Shown here: piece by piece, positions 54,598 to 64,000 of the stretch
Layout of the letters: every line of letters begins with the position of its first letter
Numbering within the stretch: position 1 is the first letter of the stretch
Translations under genes and position numbers: made by a program
Source of the DNA: Leptobrachium leishanense
Lineage: Eukaryota; Chordata; Amphibia; Anura; Megophryidae
DNA: 64,000 nucleotides
Assembly (NCBI GenBank): GCA_009667805.1
Contig: CM019063.1
Span: 409,858,626-409,922,625, forward strand
Direction: 5' to 3'
Notes under the pieces: generated by a model
Databases searched by the model: none
What the model was told of the DNA's origin: nothing
Seen by the model: only the letters and a program-made list of their open reading frames with translations

Positions 54598-56090
54598 ATA
54601 GTCTTTACTTTGTATCAAATACAAACTAATTCAAAAAGTGTATCTGACGACCCAATATGTTGAGGCAAGAGCAATTCACCTAGCAGGCACAGCTCTTTGT
54701 GAATGCACCTGTCACATTTGAATGTGTGTGATGTCACAGAAGTTGCATAGAGATAGGGTTGACATGTTACCTGTAAGCATCAATCTCAGCTCAATACTCA
54801 TGACAAATTTGCTAATCTTTGTCTTTTTACAGTATTTAGTGTACATTGAAATGGAAAAGAATATAGAAAATTTGGCATACGGCTGTAACATGAAAAAAAT
54901 GAATGAGTCTGAATTCACTGTATACTGATAGATGAAATGTCATACGCTAGTCACTAGGTGGTGGCAATAGACAACCAAATGCTGTAAAATCTAAAATTAC
55001 TGACACCAGCCCTGCTCGTATGGAGCACAGTGTAGTACTATGTGCTGTTTATAATATATTGCTGGGTAGTAAATTTTCACAGTTATGGTTAAGAAATGGG
55101 GTGTTAAGTACAACAGCCCCACTCATAAATAGTAACAGCTCCTGTCCAACACCAGCATAAGCACAAACTTGCAGCTTGACTGGTGTGGCAGGTTGACTGG
55201 TGTGACTGGTGTATTAATGCTTCCTATGCTTTGTGTATGAAGTATTAATTTGCATCCAGCAAGAGAATAACAAGCAATTCCAAGGTCACTCTACCTTCTG
55301 GTCGTGAGTTGTTATATTAAAAAAATACCACCTCTTTGTCAGGAGCGCAGAACGGCAACTCCCCAGCGTCCACTCACCCCTCTGCCATGGACACTTGTGC
55401 AGTGTGTAGCTCTAGTCCCTGGTGTGAAGCAAGACAGTCGAGGAACGTAAAGTTCTTTATCTGATAAATACAGGAAAAGAGAGCTTTCCCACCCCTGATG
55501 ATGTTTTATCAGACACAAACAGCTATTGGAAAGAAGTTTTCTTGTTTGTGTTAATGGTGACGATGCTGACAGCTCGATGGATGCAGTCAATCAGGAAGTA
55601 AGAATAACTGTATAACATGTAATACAGACACAATCTTAAAACATGACTTGGGAAGACAAGAAGAATGTTCTATCAGAGACAATGGACGATCAAATAGAAC
55701 ATAAGATTCCATCTCTCCTGCAAACTTTGATGATAACTGATGCCTTTCTCCAGCTGAAATAACCAAAAGCTAAATAAATACATTATCTTTGCAAGGTGAT
55801 ATTCCCAATAATATCATGAAGAACAAGCGAAGAGAACAATTATTTGATTATTGAAACACTAGGTGGAAAGCCTGCCTGAGTTGTTGTCGCCAGCTCAGAA
55901 TTCATGTCCACATATTTGCTTTTCAATGTCCTATCCAAGAGTATCTCTCTATATAAATGCGTTTGTAACACGTCCATCGCCATCCCATCCGCAACAGGAG
56001 GGCCAACTGAGCAGCTCTGATGGGTGCGCACACAGCTGACAACGCATTAGAACGGCATTTATATATTCAAGCAGGTTCCTCTTCCCTCAT
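54598..56090. other. Unassigned intergenic DNA
   Basis: No gene or clear element. Short frames lack recognisable motifs. Confidence 0.55.
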
Positions 56091-56210
56091 AGATTGTAAG
56101 CTCACGGGAACAGGACCCCTTAGATTGTAAACTCGTGGGACCCCTTAAATTGTAAACTCGTGGGACCCCTTAGATTGTAAGCTCATGGGTCCCCTTAGAT
56201 TGTGTTGGGC
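56091..56210 (+). repeat. Tandem array, about 28-bp unit x4, TTAGATTGTAAACTCGTGGG
   Basis: Four units of TTAGATTGTAARCTCRYGGG plus ACCCC. The motif resembles the 3' tail of vertebrate CR1/L2-type LINEs, so the array may have grown from such a tail. Confidence 0.8.
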
Positions 56211-56289
56211 TTAGGCGGCCATTTTTTTTGTAGCGTATACATTATGCGTATCTTTACTTTATGCGTATTTATAATGGCATGTGGTATGC

Positions 56290-56505
56290 ATGGCATGTCA
56301 GGCTGGTATTTAGGCACACTGGTATTTTGACACACTGGTAATATGGCTGGCAGAGTGGTAATAAGGCTGGCAGACTGGTATTATGGCTGGCAGACTGGTA
56401 ATATGGCTGGCAGACTGGTATTGTGCATGGCAGACTGGTAATATGGCTGGCAGACTGGTATTGTGCATGGCAGACTGGTAATAAGGCTGGAAGACTGGTA
56501 TTGGC
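56290..56505 (+). repeat. Minisatellite, about 20-bp unit, GGCTGGCAGACTGGTAATAT
   Basis: About ten units, some with TTGTGCAT in place of ATATGGCT. The same unit resumes at 63318-63390 beyond the retrovirus. Confidence 0.88.
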
Positions 56506-56655
56506 TGATGCTGCGCTTGCTTACACTCGCAGTTAGAGTTGCTGGTCATGGAGTCGGTGGGGGTGGAGAGGTGAGTGCAGATCTGGAGCGCCACTCCACT
56601 GACGGAGCACTGTTCTCTGGAGTCTCGGGAGCACCGGCCCAGGATCGCCGCACGG

Positions 56656-57374
56656 TGTTGTGGAAATTTTATTATGTGGACATTATATTCTAGGATGGGC
56701 GTGTTTTATAAGTTGTCATCTGTCTCCCTGTGTTGGATTTGAATGTGGTTTTAAATCCAAACCAGCGGCAAAACTGTCGCTATGAAAACCTTCTTTTGGG
56801 TTTAGAGGCATACCTGCTTTTAAGACATTTAAGCCTTGTCTGGGCACTCGTACCGTGCACAGACAATAACTGAAGGTCTCCGCAGATATGTCAATAATCC
56901 ATAGGAACGAGTAGATTGAGCAGTATCTGAGTGGGGTCCATACTGACAGTGATGAGGGATGGTCGGACAAACATGGCTGACGGGGACCATGGAGATGACT
57001 CAGGGATTAGTCATGTGCAGGAGGCCGGTCGGTCATTCTAGTCCACTCCCCTGTCCTTTTGATATGTAAATGTATTACTGGGCAAACAGGTTTTCTGTTG
57101 TACAACCAGGGGGCCCACTGGGCGTGTACTATTGTCTAATAAATTAAACTGACCAAGAGCCACAGGGACACTTGGGCAGAGGAACTCCAGCTAGAAACAA
57201 CGTGTGTGTGTGTGTGGCTTTTTCTGGGTGAGGATGCAGAAGACCACAGCAGAGTCTCTGGGTCTCCTTACTGCGGCCGTTCAGATAAGTATCACAGGGA
57301 TAGCAGAGAGCTGCTTGTAAGTACAGCGGATCAAATTACATTAGGGAATTGATAGTAGATTAATTTCTACGACA
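56656..57374 (+). repeat. 5' LTR of the endogenous retrovirus
   Basis: 719 bp, TGTTGTGGAAAT ... AATTTCTACGACA, so the ends are inverted. AATAAA at 57138-57143, then a GT microsatellite. By eye it differs from the 3' LTR at roughly 15-20 positions. Confidence 0.93.
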
Positions 57375-57377
57375 TTA

Positions 57378-57395
57378 TGGCGAGTCAGGTTAACC
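57378..57395 (+). other. Putative tRNA primer-binding site
   Basis: TGGCGAGTCAGGTTAACC begins three bases after the LTR end with the usual TGG. I could not match it to a specific tRNA. Confidence 0.5.
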
Positions 57396-58409
57396 AAGGA
57401 ACCAACAGATTTTTCCTCAGCACAGAAGAAAAAAGGAGAGAGAGTAAGTAAATTGTAATTTTGTCTCCTGCGTCGAGGAAATTTCTGATTGATAAAAGAA
57501 CGATTTTGCTCGTTTTGTGTAAGAACGAGGTAAGTAATTTTCTGTTTTGTAGTTTTTGGTGGATCTGAGCTGATTGTACAGAGACTGTATGGTGAGATTG
57601 TGACGTGTGTGCTGACCAGTACAGGATATCGTTTTTGTTGTAACTTCTGTTTGTGTAACTTTTATGTTTGTAAGAGGTGATTTTGGTTTGTAGAGGCAGA
57701 ATTTTGTTTTAATGTTTGTACAGGAGAAATGGCATTTAGAGGATTTTTTATACTGTTAGCCTGTAATTCAGAGGAGGTTTTTGCTCTGGTTTCGGGGGTG
57801 GGGCACAGGGAATAGAGAAACTGTTTTGTTTAATTTGGTTTCTCTATTGCTGGATTTTGGAGACCCCATCTTGGTCTTCCTTTGTGTGAAAGACATGTGC
57901 CCTGGCAGCCATCTTGGTTAGTTTGGTGCTGCAGGTTTTTCAACAAGGAATTCAGTTTTAGATGGAGCGGATTCACTTTTAGTTTTGGTGTCTATGGAAA
58001 GCGATTCGTTTGTTTTTGCCTCAAATGTTAGTTTTTGTCCTGAAGTTATTTTTGTTTTGTAACTTTTCTATGTACAGCTTGATTTTGTTTTGAGTGTTCG
58101 GTTATGTTATAGCCCAGTGACCAGCCTGATAGGGGAATCATTGTGTGACGGTTAATGATTCTGCTTAACGTTTGTATATCTGTGGCTGTTACACTGAATT
58201 GTAGAATTGTTTGGTATAGTTAATACGGGTACTACAGTGTAGGAGGGTGGTGCTTTGTAGTTCTGTGCCAAAAGTATTGGGACAACTCATAGAGATTGAT
58301 AGCAGTGTCTTTTTCGTAGCAAGCATTGTAGTGTTTGTATTCCTGTACAATGGAAAGCATTTTTAAGGAAGTAGCTAAGGTATAACACACGGCAGACATT
58401 GTTCAAGCT
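57396..58409 (+). other. Retroviral leader, about 1 kb
   Basis: GT-rich, no long frame. An ATG at 58350 is in frame with the next ORF but reaches a TAA at 58382-58384 after 11 codons. Confidence 0.6.
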
Positions 58410-59141
58410 ATGCAGGGATCTATTGATCCTTGGTGGGAGGCCAAGAATTGTGTAGCAGACCTGATAGGTAACGGAAAGTTCCGCAAACGGAAAGGAAAGT
58501 ATGCTCTGATTTTTGCTGCTGGTTGGATAGCTGATAAATTTCAGGAGTCTTGTAGGCTGAAGCTGAGTTTGGAAGGAGAGATGGAAGATTTAAAAGTGGA
58601 AATTGATAAATTGAGAGCTCTTGTTGTCCAGCAGGCAGCTGAAGCTAGCACTGAGTATGAATGTACTGTGAGGTCTAATACTGAGCTGTGCAAGGAGAAT
58701 GAATGTTTGTCTGAAAGCTCGATGCATGCACAGGAGGCTGTAAGGGAATTGTCTGGTCCCTGCAGGAGGACAGAAGCTGAACATTGTGCTGTAAGTATGG
58801 AGAAGTCTGAGGCCTTTGGGTCAGATACTGAAACTGACTCAGGGATGGAGATGGACAATTTGTCTGACCCTGGAGTTGGAAAGGTTAATGCAATGGCGGA
58901 GGATACTTCAGGTGAGTCTGTGGTAAAAGGACTCCATTCAGATAGTGGTGTGGGATCTAGTCATGCTAGGATGGTAGTGTGTTGTGCAGCAAGGCCGATC
59001 ACCATGTGCCCAGAGAAGGTTTTGTGCAGGGAGACAAGCTATTCGTTGCTTTGCATGCAGGGGATTTGTGCACATTGCGAGGTACGGTACTGTGTGGTAA
59101 CTAATGGCAACAGACACAGAGATTCTAAGTATCCCATATAA
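58410..59141 (+). CDS. Open 243-residue frame between LTR and gag-like region, function unknown
   Basis: The longest open frame of the element. I do not recognise its family. It begins MQGSIDPWWEAKN, has a basic patch (KFRKRKGKYA), a predicted coiled coil (about residues 50-75, EGEMEDLKVEIDKLRALVVQ), a Ser/Asp/Glu-rich middle and a Cys-containing end. The frame may once have begun at 58350, now cut off by a stop at 58382. Another coiled-coil-like piece follows in a different frame (59204-59386), so the original may have been longer. Lying before the gag-like start, it could be an accessory protein; epsilon-type retroviruses of fish and an amphibian relative have extra frames in this place. 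It could also be a diverged gag part. Confidence 0.5.
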   Translation: MQGSIDPWWEAKNCVADLIGNGKFRKRKGKYALIFAAGWIADKFQESCRLKLSLEGEMEDLKVEIDKLRALVVQQAAEASTEYECTVRSNTELCKENECLSESSMHAQEAVRELSGPCRRTEAEHCAVSMEKSEAFGSDTETDSGMEMDNLSDPGVGKVNAMAEDTSGESVVKGLHSDSGVGSSHARMVVCCAARPITMCPEKVLCRETSYSLLCMQGICAHCEVRYCVVTNGNRHRDSKYPI

Positions 59142-59389
59142 CCACACCTAGAAGTAAAGCGGTTTATTCAGCAAGGTGGGGTATTGGGTCCCGACATGGA
59201 TCTTTGCAAAGGCATAGAAGCCAGGGACAGCCAAGGTCATGGATCCAGGAAACAGATTTAAAATCCCAATATGAACGGCTGAAATGTGAAAATGTGAAGC
59301 TTAGAGAGGAAAGAGATCGTTTCTGGGAATTCAGCAGAGTTCCTAATTTTGGGTTCCAGAAAAGGGGAAATGAAAGAAATTATTGAGGT

Positions 59390-60477
59390 CTTTCTAAAAC
59401 TATTTTACTGTTTGTATTTTGGCAGGAAAAAAAAAGAAAGAAAAAAAATGGAACTTTTAAACTTAATTCAAATTGACTTTTTCCTTTCGCTGGAAACCTG
59501 TTTGGGACCTTTTATTGTAATGTTAAATCCTGTTTCTATGGTAATATAAAGGTGGCTGGGGACTGGACTGTTTCAGGCATTTATGTGTTAATTCAGTCCT
59601 ATACAATTGTGTGTTCCAAGGGTTTTTTGTTTTGTTTTTGGTGTTTGCATTGAGTTTTGGTTTTAAGTTAAAAGTTACTTTTTACTGAATCTCAATGTAT
59701 ATAGCAAGATTTCCTGTAACTGAAGTTTTGGTAGAGTGTACTTCAGTTGTGTTTTTTTTTCATGTTATTGTTTTGAGTTTTAGAACTTTGCTGTGTTTTG
59801 TATAGTATCGCATTACGGTTTGGTTTTGCGGTAGAAAAAGAAAGGATTTGGTTTTAAAACTTTCTTTTTATATTTACTACGTTAAAGCGGATTGTGCAAG
59901 CGAGAATAACACGCTTTTATTGGTTTAGAGTTGCTTTGCGCAGCGAGAAGGTCATTTCGGTATTAAGTTCAGACTGTTTGTTAGGTTTTTTTGAGAAGTT
60001 TTTTTCATTTGGTGACAGTGATTCATGTGTTGTAATGAGACATCGTACAACTAGGAAATAGACAGCAGAAGGCTATCCCCATTTAACAAATGTATACTGA
60101 GAGAAGCCACATTGTTCTGTAGAGAAAGAGGATAGTCATTGTGCTGTGCGGTTTAGTCTGGCGACGCAGTGTACGGTCGTACAGCGTATACGCTTGTGTA
60201 TGCATTCACTGTGAGGGGTAGAGACATAATTCAAGGGGGGTAATCTGTGGTTGTTGACTAATCGTTTGGGGCATAGTTCTGTACCAAACCTGTTGGGACA
60301 ACAAGCCATAGAGTTACACGTTGCCTCGGTTAGGGTCTCTAGTTGGGGGACTATAGTGGTATAGTGGTTATAGTCTGACAATCCACCGTAAAAGACGACA
60401 CCGGACGGTGCTCTCCTAAATTGGTGCAAGGGTTTCCCTGGACGCAGGGGTAAGACGATAAGCCGATTCGAATCGCC
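59390..60477 (+). other. Non-coding interior of the retrovirus
   Basis: T-rich sequence with no supported frame. The 178-residue minus-strand frame at 60136-60672 lies antisense to the gag-like start and has no recognisable motif. Confidence 0.5.
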
Positions 60478-60720
60478 ATGGGCAATGTGCCGTCCATGCA
60501 AGGGAAGGAAAGCGAGGCTTCCCACATTCAGACGGCTGCGCAGCACACGAAATCTAGGTTTGGGGCGAAGGCCATGAAACCCCTTTAAAGAATGGCATAG
60601 ATGGTCCAAGGGTACCGCTTGGGGTATCCCTCTGGAGGGGACATTTGACACCTGGAGATGGGAGAAATTCATAACTGAGTTTAAACCCAGACTCTGGACG
60701 GCAAAGACCTTAGATGTAGC
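60478..60720 (+). pseudogene. gag-like N-terminal remnant
   Basis: ATG at 60478 begins MGNVPSMQGKE; a Gly directly after Met, as for myristoylation, is typical of class I retroviral Gag. Stops appear after about 35 codons and several more follow, so only a decayed N-terminus is visible. The call rests on position (after the leader, before pol) and the MG start. Confidence 0.4.
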
Positions 60721-61092
60721 TCAGATATAGTTTCAGAAGTCTATTAAGGTAAACCGACAGCGTATACAGAAGGCGGTTTCAGTCCGGAAGAACCGCATTA
60801 TGTACACCTGGCCAGAGGGGATAGCCGCGATGGTAATCCAATGATGGAGCGGAAGAGGCTCTACTGGGCTAACTCTGCTAAGGCAGGATGGATCCACTAA
60901 CCCTGGATCTGTTGTAGTTTCCGCTATCTGTTATCACCAATGTAACTAACTTTGCTCTCTCCAGTTTTTTTGTGTTTTTTACATTCCAGGGTCAACACCT
61001 AACATGGACACGTCTTCATCAGGGGTCGGTGACTAGTCCCTCGGAAGACAGTTGCAAGCTGAAGATCGTGTTAGATTAGTGGGCCCCAATCG

Positions 61093-61262
61093 ATCCAGGG
61101 GTGGTATGTGGATGACTTGGTACTTTGATGTCCCACACGGGAGGTTTTTTATCGGCATACTGTATCATTTATTAACCATCTGGTGCCCACAGGTAACAAG
61201 GCTAACAAGGAGAAAGTACAGTTTTGCAAGGAAAAGTTATCTCTCAGGGTACCCGACATTAA
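61093..61262 (+). pseudogene. Retroviral reverse transcriptase fragment with YVDD
   Basis: The frame at 61105-61116 reads YVDD, the RT active site in its retroviral form, followed by an in-frame stop and then a region like the RT segment after the active site. The upstream RT motifs are gone, joined directly to unrelated or gag-region DNA. Clear as pol, too short to place in a genus. Confidence 0.78.
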
Positions 61263-61638
61263 TCACCCAGAGAGTAATAAAGACAGTAAGTGGCTCTAAC
61301 CCCACTAAACTGACTCTAAGATGATGCACCATTTTGAACCCAGCGTCTCTTCTTCCTGTTATGAAGGAAAGAGAAGGGGGAGATAATGGTGTGAAAAATA
61401 AATTTTCCAACTTTTACTAACTATTCTAACCTCTCAACCTCTAATCAATTTTTCAACCTAGTAGGGAAACCCTTTGAGGACCATCATGATTGCTTTTCCT
61501 TGATGAGCTCCAAAAAAGTCCACCAGGTCCGGGAGTCTCTCCAGACCCAAACTCAATAACCAGTGTTCATTCTAGTCAACCAGGTGATTGGATCATGCTA
61601 AAGAAACATCGAGGACGGGACTAGAGGGGAGATATCGT

Positions 61639-61749
61639 GGGCCATTCCAGGTGCTGCAGACGACGCCAACCTCCTTGAAGTTCGAGGGACGAGACCACTG
61701 GATCCACGCCGGTCACTGCAAGAAGTTTCTCAACTACGTCAAAGAGTGA
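61639..61749 (+). pseudogene. Retroviral integrase C-terminal fragment
   Basis: 37 codons ending in TGA match the end of class I retroviral integrase: a GPFQVL start and a DHWIHAGHCKK end. The zinc finger and catalytic core are missing. About 0.75 kb follows before the 3' LTR, too short for env. Confidence 0.8.
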
Positions 61750-62501
61750 AGAGTATCATTTTCATTATTTGTTTAGTTTAGTTTTAGCGAGGGAAATGTA
61801 CCTAAGACTAGCAAGGGCACAAGGAGACATTTGTAATAGTAACTCTGGCTCCGCGTCGTTCGTTGTTTAAATTCTTGTGCAGTGTTGTATTGAGGGAGAT
61901 CACCAAGAAACAACGACAGTAGAGCGTCCAAAGGGGGGGATTTACAAGGGTCAGGTCCACACTGATGGGAGCAGGGCAGAAGCGGAGCTATAGCTAGTGA
62001 GGGTTGGAATCTTTTTTAAAGCTTTGGGAAGCTTCGGGGATTTCTTGTTTTCCATTGGATCCTGGCTAAAGGTAATGGGAGTCTAAATACTTATAGAAGG
62101 AATAGAGACAGAAACACCATATGCCGGAGTGAGATGTTCCTGATGTCTAATCGACCGAGTTACCGGAGCCCGAACAGATGAGACGCTCAGAAGATCAACC
62201 CATGGACTGGATACAGAGGATTTCAGACGACCAACGATCGACGCAACCCACCACCTCATGTCCTCCCTCTGAGTCACCTCCCCTAAAGCAGAATCGGCGT
62301 GTCAAGATTTGTTTTAGATTTGCTTTATGATCCACGTGTCAAGATTTGTTTTAACACTTGCTTTAAGATTCGGCGTGTCAAGATGGACTGTCTGTTGTTT
62401 TCCATCATCTGTTTGGCTTTTTGCATTCAGAACTTTACAAGAGGAACGGTTTCTTTCCAAGGAAGATCGAGATTCATCGAGGGACACTGGGGAGCAAATG
62501 A
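61750..62501 (+). other. Remnant of the env/3' region
   Basis: A G-rich purine tract near 61931 could be a second plus-strand primer. Three short repeats of CGTGTCAAGAT (about 62299, 62335 and 62368) precede a small frame with a hydrophobic start at 62383 (MDCLLFSIICLAFC). It might be a leftover signal peptide, but nothing env-like follows. Confidence 0.4.
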
Positions 62502-62515
62502 CAAAGAGGAGGGAC
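62502..62515 (+). other. Polypurine tract of the retrovirus
   Basis: CAAAGAGGAGGGAC immediately before the 3' LTR. Confidence 0.75.
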
Positions 62516-63236
62516 TGTTGTGGAAATTTTATTATGTGGACATTATATTCTAGGATGTGTGTGTTTTATAAGTTGTCATCTGTCTCCCTGTGTTGGATTT
62601 GAATGTGGTTTTATATCCAAACCAGCGGCAAAACCGTCGGTATGAAAACCTTCTTTTGGGTTTAGAGGCATACCTGCTTTTAAGACATTTAAGCCTTGTC
62701 TGGGCACTCGTACCGTGCACAGACAATAACTGAAGGTCTCCGCAGATATGTCAATAATCCATAGGAACGAGTAGATTGAGCAGTATCTGAGTGGGGTCCA
62801 TACTGACAGTGATGATGGATGGTCGGACAAACATGGCTGACGGGGACCATGGAGATGACTCAGGGATTAGTAATCTGCAGGAGGCCGGTCGGTCATTCTA
62901 GTCCACTCCCCTGTCCTTTTGATATGTAAATGTAATTACTGGGCAAACAGGTTTTCTGTTGTACAACCAGGGGGCCAACTGGGCGTGTACTATTGTCTAA
63001 TAAATTAAACTGACCAAGATACACAGGGACACTTGGGCAGAGGAACTCCAGCTAGAAACAACGTGTGTGTGTGTGTGGCTTTTTCTGGGTGAGGATGCAG
63101 AAGACCACAGCAGAGTCTCTGGGTTTCCTTACTGCGGCCGTTCAGATAAGTATCACAGGGATAGCAGAGGGATAGCTTGTAAGTACAGCGGATCAAACTA
63201 CATTAGGGAATTGATAGTAGATTAATTTCCACAACA
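62516..63236 (+). repeat. 3' LTR of the endogenous retrovirus
   Basis: 721 bp, TGTTGTGGAAAT ... AATTTCCACAACA, which gives a perfect inverted end pair here. Nearly identical to the 5' LTR. Confidence 0.93.
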
Positions 63237-63317
63237 ACGGGCACGTGAACGTCAGGTGAGCCGTTGCACCTGCGTGTGACTGCCAGTGGGCGGTGCGGTC
63301 CTTCCTTGTCTCCAAGG

Positions 63318-63390
63318 CAGACTGGTATTGTCCTTGGCAGACTGGTAATATGGCTGGCAGACTGGTAATAAGGCTGGCAGTCTGGTAATT
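63318..63390 (+). repeat. Continuation of the GGCAGACTGGTAAT minisatellite
   Basis: About four units like those at 56290-56505; the retrovirus inserted between the two parts of a minisatellite-bearing repeat. Confidence 0.8.
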
Positions 63391-63393
63391 TTT

Positions 63394-63510
63394 CGGTTTT
63401 CGGGGATGGAGGTGGCGATTGGGCCGGGGGCTCTGTGCTGCCTGGTTATGGATGGGTGCTCGTAGGTTTTCGGGGATGGAGGTGGCAATTGGGCCGGCGG
63501 CTCGGTGTTC
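63394..63510 (+). repeat. Direct duplication, about 72-bp unit
   Basis: GGTTTTCGGGGATGGAGGTG followed by GGGCCGGGGGCTC at 63396 recurs at 63468 with one or two changes. Confidence 0.8.
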
Positions 63511-63604
63511 AGTTTTGTTTCTGTACTCTCCAGGTTGGTGACTACCCCTTCTATGCCTGAGGCGTTTTGGCGCACCTCATCTTATATAGGCACGCTGTGC
63601 ATGT

Positions 63605-63785
63605 GCTGCTGCGGTTGGCTGCGTGCGCACATCCAACCACACAAAACAGTAATACGGCGGAGTGTAGAATGCGTTTGCACACCCAGCAGTACGCTGGATG
63701 CGCAAACGCATTCTACACTCCGCCGTATTACTGTTTGGGCGGTTGGATGCGCGTGCAGCTGGTTGTGCGCACATGCGCAGTACAG
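63605..63785. repeat. Palindrome with arms of about 60-80 bp
   Basis: AACAGTAATACGGCGGAGTG and TAGAATGCGTTTGCACACCC on the left are mirrored by GGATGCGCAAACGCATTCTA and CACTCCGCCGTATTACTGTT on the right, around a centre near 63690. Likely a MITE; ends not defined. Confidence 0.8.
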
Positions 63786-64000
63786 GCTTTGCGACGGACA
63801 CGCCAAGACTTACTCTTTTATAGTATAGATTAGTCTTTGTTCATTGAAAGATTATTTGCAATTGCATAAGATACAATTTTATAAGACAAATAACTTAAAT
63901 AGAAAGTAGCTATAGATGAGTTTACGGCCTAGTGACAGAGTGATCCCAGACGATATAAGTATTAATAGTAATGTCAGTACACTTTAATACCTCCTGAGTC

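Larger units (their letters stand above)
56656..63236 (+). mobile_element. Endogenous retrovirus (gamma/epsilon type), internally deleted
   Basis: Two LTRs (56656-57374 and 62516-63236) bound a 5.1-kb interior, and ACGG flanks both sides (56652-56655 and 63237-63240) as a 4-bp TSD. A primer-binding-like TGGCGAGTCAGG follows the 5' LTR and a purine tract precedes the 3' LTR. Inside are a 5' open frame (58410-59141), a gag-like start (60478), a reverse transcriptase scrap with YVDD (61105) and an integrase C-terminus (61639-61749). Protease, most RT, RNase H, the integrase core and a recognisable env are missing. Class I by motifs; replication-incompetent. Confidence 0.9.

Noticed and set aside
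60136..60672. Minus-strand frame of 178 codons in the provirus
   Set aside because: Antisense to the gag-like start, no motif, no reason for an antisense gene.

Overview
Origin and identity. This looks like nuclear DNA of a vertebrate, most likely an amphibian and probably a frog. Two genes carry small exons with consensus splice sites: the 3' half of calmegin (CLGN, + strand, 4742-18717) and the whole coding part of short coiled-coil protein (SCOC, - strand, 32126-29063). They face each other tail to tail, as in other vertebrates. The frog assignment is an inference. It rests on the transposon mix: hAT, PIF/Harbinger-like and piggyBac non-autonomous elements, an L1/Tx1-like LINE, Ty3/gypsy, an epsilon/gamma-type endogenous retrovirus and hammerhead-ribozyme repeats.

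Layout. 1-1795 is the collapsed 3' end of a Ty3/gypsy element with one LTR. 1815-4657 holds two hAT-like elements with target-site duplications (TSDs) and one MITE between them. 4742-18717 carries the last six CLGN coding exons (P-domain, end of the lumenal domain, membrane segment, acidic cytosolic tail, basic C-terminus), with introns full of MITEs and one intronic hammerhead ribozyme on the sense strand. 18718-29062 is 3' UTR and sparse intergenic DNA. 29063-32156 is SCOC. 32391-44470 is repeat-rich: a broken L1 at 35062-38502 with a 14-bp TSD, a piggyBac-like deletion element, MITEs, and a tRNA-derived SINE. 44871-49401 is a piggyBac element with exact TTAA ends and a decayed transposase. 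49454-52550 is a 3.1-kb inverted-repeat element with mirrored tandem arrays. 52711-54597 is a MITE split by a 986-bp fold-back insertion whose centre is a second hammerhead ribozyme. 56656-63236 is an endogenous retrovirus with two nearly identical LTRs and a 4-bp TSD but a gutted interior.

Working together. Only CLGN and SCOC look functional. CLGN is an ER lectin chaperone and SCOC is a small coiled-coil Golgi/autophagy adaptor; they share a neighbourhood, not a pathway. All other coding traces are transposon or retrovirus remains with frameshifts or deletions. The most unusual material is the pair of hammerhead ribozymes, both with a palindromic helix III, and the fold-back element built around one of them.

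Limits. Splice sites, TSDs and terminal repeats were read by eye. Family names for repeats come from end sequences and TSD length, not from a library search.
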